A DNA stretch of 7,522 bases from Rhizobium sp. Q54 (GTDB taxonomy: Bacteria > Bacteroidota > Bacteroidia > Flavobacteriales > Flavobacteriaceae): assembly GCA_943324395.2 (NCBI GenBank), contig CALPLL020000087.1, positions 1-7,522 of the forward strand, read 5' to 3'. The position numbers and the translations under genes are program-made. Each line of letters begins with the position of its first letter. Position 1 is the stretch's first letter. The notes under the pieces are model-generated. The model was given only the letters and a program-made list of their open reading frames with translations, was not told the DNA's origin and ran no database searches. This document shows positions 1-5,428 of the stretch, piece by piece.

Positions 1-1088
1 AATTTAACTTTTAGAATTCGTCCTGCAGCATCATCGATAAGGCTTTCACTAACTTTACCTTCACGAACCAAGTTTACTAAATTTTCAACATACGCATTGG
101 ATTCCATGTCCATATCTGAACCTGCTATGACAGCAATTTCAGAAGCTTGTTTATTATCTTTAGCATAACCATGATTGATCATTTCTCCAATTGAACCCCA
201 ATCAGAAACCACAAAACCATTAAAATTCCATTCACCTTTTAGGATTTTTCTTTGCAAATAGGAATTTCCTGTAGACGGAATACCACTAATTTCATTAAAA
301 GAATTCATAAAAGTTCTTACTCCAGCATCCGAAGCTGCTTTAAATGGAGGTAAAATAATATTTTGCAAAGTCGATTCGCCAATATCAACCGTATTATAAT
401 CGCGACCAGATTCTGCGAAAGCGTAACCAGCAAAATGTTTGGCGCAAGCAATAATTGACTTATTAGATTTAAAATTCTCCCCCTGAAAACCTTGAACTCT
501 AGCAATTGCAATTTGGCTACCCAAATAAGGATCTTCTCCAGCACCTTCCATAACACGACCCCAACGAGCATCACGAGCAACATCAACCATTGGAGCAAAA
601 GTCCAGTTTATACCTACCGAAGAAGCTTCTTCAGCAGCCATTGATGCCGAATTTTTAATTGCTTGTAAATCCCAACTTGCAGCTTCCGCTAATGGAATTG
701 GGCTAATAGTTTTGTATCCATGGATCACGTCAAAACCAAATAGCAAAGGAATACCAAGGCGAGTTTGTTCAACTGCAATTTTTTGAATAGCACGAACCTC
801 CTTTACCCCTTTTACATTTAACATTGCGCCAACTCGACCGCTTTTCAAATCGGCATATTTTTTTGCAGCTTGACCGTCTTTAGGTGTTGGTCCAGTAATA
901 TCCCAAAAACCATTGTACTGATTCATTTGACCTACTTTTTCTTCTAAAGTCATCAATTTTAAAATAGAATCCACTTTTACATCAATTGGATTAATTTGAT
1001 AACCAGAAACAACCACTACTTTTGGAGCAGAGCAACTTATAAAGAATACGGTAATTAATACAATTATATATTTTAATATATTTTTCAT
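1..1088 (-). CDS. GH3 beta-glucosidase (BglX-like) lipoprotein, partial: N-terminal 362 residues
   Basis: This is a family 3 glycoside hydrolase, an exo-acting beta-glucosidase that releases glucose from the non-reducing end of beta-gluco-oligosaccharides. Translation from the ATG at 1088 stays open to the window edge, giving 362 codons of a protein that is usually about 750 residues long. Residues 1-18 form a signal peptide ending in a lipobox with Cys19 (FFISCS). The rest matches the GH3 N-terminal barrel: GFDVIHG (Asp120, expected to bind glucose in subsite -1), RWGR at 175-178, KHFAGY with Lys217-His218, and VVSDWGS with the nucleophile Asp296 (codon 201-203). The acid/base residue and the C-terminal alpha/beta domain lie off the window. 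The residues after Cys19 (SAPK) lack an acidic surface-export signal, so I infer periplasmic placement. It is last of the visible operon, 71 bp after GH16. Family is certain; the exact linkage preference (beta-1,3 versus beta-1,4) is inferred from context. Confidence 0.95.
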   Translation of the reverse strand, partial: MKNILKYIIVLITVFFISCSAPKVVVVSGYQINPIDVKVDSILKLMTLEEKVGQMNQYNGFWDITGPTPKDGQAAKKYADLKSGRVGAMLNVKGVKEVRAIQKIAVEQTRLGIPLLFGFDVIHGYKTISPIPLAEAASWDLQAIKNSASMAAEEASSVGINWTFAPMVDVARDARWGRVMEGAGEDPYLGSQIAIARVQGFQGENFKSNKSIIACAKHFAGYAFAESGRDYNTVDIGESTLQNIILPPFKAASDAGVRTFMNSFNEISGIPSTGNSYLQRKILKGEWNFNGFVVSDWGSIGEMINHGYAKDNKQASEIAVIAGSDMDMESNAYVENLVNLVREGKVSESLIDDAAGRILKVK

Positions 1089-1111
1089 TAAATGATAATT
1101 CAATTATTCAT

Positions 1112-1146
1112 AAAACAACAAGCAATAATTAATTACTTGTTGTTAT
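1112..1146 (-). terminator. Stem-loop between GH16 and GH3, possible weak terminator or attenuator
   Basis: The 71-bp gap between the GH16 stop and the GH3 start contains a perfect 9-bp inverted repeat: AACAACAAG at 1114-1122 and CTTGTTGTT at 1136-1144. The 13-nt spacer can form three more A/T pairs (1124-1126 with 1132-1134). On the minus strand the second arm runs into a short T run (GTTTTAT), as in a weak rho-independent terminator. The stem has only three G/C pairs and the T run is short, so read-through into GH3 is expected. It may instead be an mRNA-stability or processing element. No convincing Bacteroidota promoter (TAnnTTTG) is visible between the hairpin and GH3. Confidence 0.4.
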
Positions 1147-1159
1147 CAATATCACATTT

Positions 1160-2803
1160 TTATTGGTAAACTCTTACGTAATCAACTTCCATTGATGATT
1201 GTGAGAATGCAGGATCAACAGTTCCTCCAAAAGTACCACCCATAGCCACATTCATAATTAGGAAAAAGTCACTATTGAAAGGCAGTGAATTACTATTAAT
1301 TACAGAATGAAACAATACATTATCTACATAAAAACGAATTGATTGTGGACTCCAAATTACTTTATATTTGCGGAATTCTGAAGAAACGTTTGAAGATAAA
1401 ATTTGACTTGTAACTGAATTACCGCCTGAACGACCTGTGTAATGCACCGAACCGAGTATGATATTTGGTTGGTTTCCTTTGTGTTCCATTATATCAATTT
1501 CGCCACAAGCAGGCCAGGTGTTGGTAGCATAATTTTGTCCTAGCATCCATAATGCAGGCCATGTTCCGGCTCCCGCAGGTAATTTTGCTCTAAATTCAAC
1601 TTTACCATATTTAAATTCATATTTATTTTCTGATTTTAAACGAGCTGATGTGTAAGAACTTCCTGTTTTTTTAGCAGTGATTACCAAATTTCCACCTTGT
1701 ACAATAACATTTGACGGGGAGTTAGTATAACTTTGAAGTTCACCGTTACCCCAACCATTATTGTTGCCTAAATCATAGCTCCATTTGCTAGAATCAGGTG
1801 CTCCATCTAAATTAAATTCATCAAAAAATACCAAATTTGAATAATCTGTTGCATCTTGTGTTGGTTGAATTGTTGTAAAAGTATGGTACCATGCCAAAGC
1901 TGGATTTCCGCCCATCACGGCACGAACAGTCATTCTGGTTGCTGAAATTGATAGAATTTCATACGAACTTTGTCCAATGTAGTAACCCATAAAACCATTA
2001 TCCGAAAAGTTCATCATAGTTCCTGTTGTTCGGGTTGCATGATCTGGACTTGCCATTACAACTGATTCAGATGGACCTAGATTTACGTTTTTCAAACCTC
2101 CCGCATTATAGTTATAACAAAAATCATAACCTGCAGTTCCACCAGCTACACTTTGGAAATCTTTATTAAAAAAGGTTTGTCCTTGATTGTTTAATTGAAA
2201 TTTTAATTGGTTCCCCACTTTAGAAAAAATCAATTCATTTCCGTAAAGGCATGCGCTATCTGGAGATGCTGCTTTTTCCCAAGGAGCTGCTTGATACCAA
2301 TGTGCATAATAATTTTGAGTATTATCACCACTGTTGGGCCCTACCCCTAGATGTCCTGCCTCAGAAGCTGACCAATACCAAGTTTTTTGAGAACCGTTAG
2401 TTAAAAATTGAACCGCTTGAGGGTCTTCGAAAATACTTAAAACGGTTACTTGAATAGTTTTAGTGGAGGATACTCCCCCTTTTCCTGTTGCAATAACGGT
2501 TACCGTAAAAGTATTTAAACCTGTCAGATTATATCTTTTTTCATATATACCTGAAGGTGAATTATCAGAAGATCCATCACCGAAAATATATCGGTAGGAT
2601 ATTGCATTATTTGCTTTTGCAGTGAATAGTACTTTTCCACTTCCATCACCATTTGGGTCAGTTGTGTTATTTTGACCTAAAATTTGAGCGGTAACTACAA
2701 AATTTGAAGGCGTATCTATATCTCCAAAGGTATTAATATCTTCTTGGCAACTTGCCATAAAAAATAACGTAATTAAGGATACAATATTTAATATTTTTTT
2801 CAT
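1160..2803 (-). CDS. Surface lipoprotein endo-beta-1,3-glucanase (GH16 laminarinase) with PKD-like module
   Basis: A 547-residue secreted endoglucanase predicted to cut laminarin-type beta-1,3-glucan at the cell surface. Order of parts: signal peptide 1-18 with lipobox Cys19 (FMASCQED); a PKD-like module at about 32-122 with YIFGDGS and an acidic DPNGDGSG turn; a module of about 185 residues (129-317) that I cannot assign; and a GH16 catalytic domain at about 323-547. The catalytic signature GEIDIMEH gives nucleophile Glu435, Asp437 and acid/base Glu440. WGNGELQSY (351-359), WPALWML (415-421) and the late MNVAMGGTFGG stretch are typical of laminarinases rather than agarases or carrageenases. 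I chose the ATG at 2803 because MKK and a hydrophobic core follow it; an in-frame ATG at 2836 would put 11 charged residues before the signal peptide. QED after the cysteine resembles a flavobacterial lipoprotein surface-export signal. There is no C-terminal type IX secretion domain, so anchoring is by lipid. Confidence 0.95.
   Translation of the reverse strand: MKKILNIVSLITLFFMASCQEDINTFGDIDTPSNFVVTAQILGQNNTTDPNGDGSGKVLFTAKANNAISYRYIFGDGSSDNSPSGIYEKRYNLTGLNTFTVTVIATGKGGVSSTKTIQVTVLSIFEDPQAVQFLTNGSQKTWYWSASEAGHLGVGPNSGDNTQNYYAHWYQAAPWEKAASPDSACLYGNELIFSKVGNQLKFQLNNQGQTFFNKDFQSVAGGTAGYDFCYNYNAGGLKNVNLGPSESVVMASPDHATRTTGTMMNFSDNGFMGYYIGQSSYEILSISATRMTVRAVMGGNPALAWYHTFTTIQPTQDATDYSNLVFFDEFNLDGAPDSSKWSYDLGNNNGWGNGELQSYTNSPSNVIVQGGNLVITAKKTGSSYTSARLKSENKYEFKYGKVEFRAKLPAGAGTWPALWMLGQNYATNTWPACGEIDIMEHKGNQPNIILGSVHYTGRSGGNSVTSQILSSNVSSEFRKYKVIWSPQSIRFYVDNVLFHSVINSNSLPFNSDFFLIMNVAMGGTFGGTVDPAFSQSSMEVDYVRVYQ
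1853..2419 (-). other. Unassigned middle module of the GH16 protein
   Basis: These codons (about residues 129-317 of the GH16 lipoprotein) lie between the PKD-like module and the catalytic domain. The segment is rich in aromatics near its start (KTWYWSA, YYAHWYQAAPWEK), contains HLGVGP, and has two cysteines (Cys185 in DSACLYG, Cys229 in YDFCYNY) that could pair. Its end, SYEILSISATRMTVRAVMGG then WYHTF, has alternating hydrophobic residues like a beta-sheet fold, and loosely recalls the last strands of lipocalin-like domains. A carbohydrate-binding role is a guess from the exposed aromatics and the position next to a glucanase. Confidence 0.55.
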
Positions 2804-2838
2804 TTTTTTATTTTTAAGTTTATGAAAATCAATCACAA

Positions 2839-3930
2839 TTAGTTAGTCAAAATTATTGAGTCGAAATAGAACGTATAATTTGCAGAAGCATCTCCTTGCG
2901 TGCCCAAATCAAATATAAATACTAGTTTTTGATAAGAATTTGTAGTAGAGATAGCGGTGTAATCGAAGGTTAATTCTTGCCATGCATTAGCCGTAGTAAT
3001 TGTCATTTCTCTTTCAAAATTAATACCTGAATTAGTTAAGTTTTCTACTTTTAATAATAATTTCGCTCCCGCTCTTGGAGAATATACTTTTACTTTAAAT
3101 TTCTTGTTTACAGAAAAATTAATAGGAGAAGAAAGTGACAATAAACTTCCGCCCCAAACTTGTCCTGGCCCTTTAATCATTTTACCAACAAATGCCGAAG
3201 TATTTATTCCTGACGGAAATGGATTAGCAACTCTAGTTGAGTTTCCTCCGTCGAAATTTAAGAAATTATAAGGAATTGAAGTTGATTCAAAATCAATTGG
3301 CATAACTAATAGTACTGATCTATAAACAGTAACCATTGTCGTGAATGGAACTGCTGATTGTTGACTTCCACTCACTGCATAAACTCTTACTTGATAAGTT
3401 CCGGGATTAGTATATACGTGGGTTTTTGTTTCGCCTTCTAGGAATGTTTCAGGAACTTCATTAGGATTTTCTCCGTAATAAATTTTAAAATTCGTTTGAA
3501 AATCAGCTGTTGCAGTAACATTAATTTCCATTGTATTTAATGTTGAAAGGGCAACGTTAACTGCTAAATTTGTAGGTGGAAAAAAAGTAACATTAATTGG
3601 AATGATTTTTTCAGTTTTTAATCCATTTAAGGTAATTCCAACAATTTTAACGTTAAACATACCTTCACCATAAGGGTGAGTTGTTGGAACACCAGCACCC
3701 AACAAAGCAGGTTGAACTGTACCATCACCGTAATAAACTTCAAATTGAGATATTCCTTCACCAATAGGAATAATAGTTACTGTTCCAGTATTGTCTGGAG
3801 CTATTGATATTTTTGCAGAAATATTTGAAGGTGCTGGAATGGCATCTAAATTAATATCTTCGCCGTCTTTTGAACATCCAGTTAGAATGGTCAAAACAAA
3901 TAGGGTAATTAATAATTTTATATTTTTCAT
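2839..3930 (-). CDS. PKD-domain lipoprotein, probable surface glycan-binding protein
   Basis: A 363-residue lipoprotein with no recognisable catalytic motif. Residues 1-18 are a signal peptide with Cys19 in LTGCSKDGED; the Lys and acidic residues just after the cysteine fit surface export. Two PKD-like modules follow: about 34-115 (FEVYYGDG, then GEGMFNVKIVG) and about 118-203 (FKIYYGENPNE, then NPGTYQVRVYAVSG, where the usual GDG is degenerate). The C-terminal region (about 208-363) has the alternating pattern of a beta-sandwich and ends in YTFYFDSIILTN, as in carbohydrate-binding-module-like folds; Trp259 in GQVWGG is a candidate sugar-stacking residue. It lies 12 bp after susD and 35 bp before GH16, the position where SusE-type or other glycan-binding lipoproteins sit in such loci. 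The ligand is therefore inferred to be the beta-1,3-glucan cut by the neighbour. The start is the only reasonable Met, directly before the signal peptide. Glycan binding is inference. Confidence 0.85.
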   Translation of the reverse strand: MKNIKLLITLFVLTILTGCSKDGEDINLDAIPAPSNISAKISIAPDNTGTVTIIPIGEGISQFEVYYGDGTVQPALLGAGVPTTHPYGEGMFNVKIVGITLNGLKTEKIIPINVTFFPPTNLAVNVALSTLNTMEINVTATADFQTNFKIYYGENPNEVPETFLEGETKTHVYTNPGTYQVRVYAVSGSQQSAVPFTTMVTVYRSVLLVMPIDFESTSIPYNFLNFDGGNSTRVANPFPSGINTSAFVGKMIKGPGQVWGGSLLSLSSPINFSVNKKFKVKVYSPRAGAKLLLKVENLTNSGINFEREMTITTANAWQELTFDYTAISTTNSYQKLVFIFDLGTQGDASANYTFYFDSIILTN

Positions 3931-3942
3931 AATTCTAATTTT

Positions 3943-5418
3943 TTAGTATCCAGGGTTTTGTTGCCAATTTCCATTTGAAAATTGAATTTCTTCGAAAGGA
4001 ATTGGGAATAACTCGTTTTTATTAGCTGCAAAGCCTGTAATTTTTCCAACTGCTTTTCCAGTACGAACAAGATCAAAGAAACGGTGTCCTTCGCCTAACA
4101 ATTCTAATCTTCTTTCTGCCCATATGGCATCTGTTAATGACTGACCAGAAAGTGTAACTCTATGATTGGTATCACCAAATGCTCTGTCTCTAACAGCATT
4201 TAAATATTGTTGTCCTTTTGAATTATTACCAGAACGGCTATTTGCTTCAGCAGCCATTAACAAAACATCTGCATAACGAATTGATCGATAATTGTTAGGG
4301 TTAGTTAAGTTTTGATCACCAATATTTGCATCACCTTGACGAGCAATGTATTTTCTATTGAAAAAACCGGTATGCTTGTAACCTGTACCATAAGATACAC
4401 CTGTGTTTAAAGCTGCCCAAGAAGTGATATTCAAAATGGCTACATCTCTTCTTCTATCCCCAGATTCAAAAGCATTGTAGGCTTCTTGAGTTGGAACATT
4501 AAAACTATAACCAGAATCAAAAAGTGGTCCTACATAATTTCTAATACCATTAAACCCAACAGCTACATTACCTTCACTACATTGGAGACATCCAAAATCA
4601 GCACCTTCAGCATCGGTATATTGAACTTCAAAAACTGATTCAGCATTATTTTCACCTGAAGCTTCAAAAATTGAATTGTAGTTACTCACTAATGAATACG
4701 AGTTTGAATTAATTAGGCTTTCTAATACGGCTGCGCTTTCTACAAATTTATTTTGGTACAAATAAACTTTGCCTAACAATGCTTGTGCAGCACCTTTGGT
4801 TGCTCTACCTTTTTGAGAAGCTACTGGATTTAAGTTATTGATTGCAAATAATAAATCGGATTCGATAGCAGCATAAACTTCAGCAGTTGAAGATCTTGGT
4901 ATTGATTTTTCATCATTTATACTAAATCTTTTATCTACTTTCATAGGAATTCCACCAAAGAATTTAACCAATTCAAAATGGTAATAAGCTCTTAGAAATC
5001 TTGTTTCACCGATAACTTGATTTTTTTCAGCAAAATCAGTTTTATCTTTAAATTCCATGATAAAGTTGCAACGCTGAACTCCGGCAAACATCCAATTCCA
5101 AATATCTTTCAAGTTTGGATTTACGGAAGTATGTGTCATTTCGTCAATTTGTTGAATACCAATTACGTCGGTAGCACTTTCGCCACCAGATAAAGTATTG
5201 TCTGAAGCAATTTCTCCTAACATTACATTTATATAAGAAGATTGCAACATATCGTAAGCACCGATTAATGCTTTATCATAATCAGATTTAGAATTGAAAT
5301 AGTTTTCAGAATCGATTGAATAGGGTGCTTCTTCATTAATAAATTCTTTAGAACAAGAAACAGTTAATCCTGATGTTGTTACTAATAATAAAGCGGCTAG
5401 AATTGTATATTTTTTCAT
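3943..5418 (-). CDS. susD: SusD/RagB-family glycan-binding outer-membrane lipoprotein
   Basis: A 491-residue SusD-like protein, which forms the lid over the SusC barrel and binds the oligosaccharide at the cell surface. The signal peptide ends in the lipobox LTVSC (Cys22), followed by SKEF, a charged surface-export-like tail. The TPR-rich SusD fold is shown by GETRFLRAYYHFELVKFFGG (about 137-156), YRSIRYADVLLMAAEAN (about 377-393) and the C-terminal WAERRLELLGEGHRFFDLVR (about 433-452). A CLQC motif sits at 277-280 (codons 4579-4590). I chose the ATG at 5418, ten bases after the susC stop, because MKK and the hydrophobic core follow it; an in-frame ATG at 5442 lies within susC and would add eight residues. 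The length is normal for the family. The gene symbol is by family only; specificity for laminarin comes from the GH16 and GH3 neighbours. Confidence 0.97.
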   Translation of the reverse strand: MKKYTILAALLLVTTSGLTVSCSKEFINEEAPYSIDSENYFNSKSDYDKALIGAYDMLQSSYINVMLGEIASDNTLSGGESATDVIGIQQIDEMTHTSVNPNLKDIWNWMFAGVQRCNFIMEFKDKTDFAEKNQVIGETRFLRAYYHFELVKFFGGIPMKVDKRFSINDEKSIPRSSTAEVYAAIESDLLFAINNLNPVASQKGRATKGAAQALLGKVYLYQNKFVESAAVLESLINSNSYSLVSNYNSIFEASGENNAESVFEVQYTDAEGADFGCLQCSEGNVAVGFNGIRNYVGPLFDSGYSFNVPTQEAYNAFESGDRRRDVAILNITSWAALNTGVSYGTGYKHTGFFNRKYIARQGDANIGDQNLTNPNNYRSIRYADVLLMAAEANSRSGNNSKGQQYLNAVRDRAFGDTNHRVTLSGQSLTDAIWAERRLELLGEGHRFFDLVRTGKAVGKITGFAANKNELFPIPFEEIQFSNGNWQQNPGY

Positions 5419-5428
5419 TTTAAAGAGA

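Noticed and set aside
317..598. 93-codon open frame in another frame of the minus strand
   Set aside because: It lies wholly inside the GH3 gene, whose frame carries the KHFAGY and WGR motifs. The product is a Leu-rich low-complexity string with no start context, so it is a shadow frame.
1089..1159. A separate promoter for GH3
   Set aside because: I looked for the Bacteroidota TAnnTTTG element with an upstream TTTG or TTG and found no convincing match. Co-transcription with GH16 is simpler.
2804..2838. Regulatory element between the PKD lipoprotein and GH16 genes
   Set aside because: The 35-bp gap is only an A/T-rich leader with no inverted repeat or promoter-like element that I can see.
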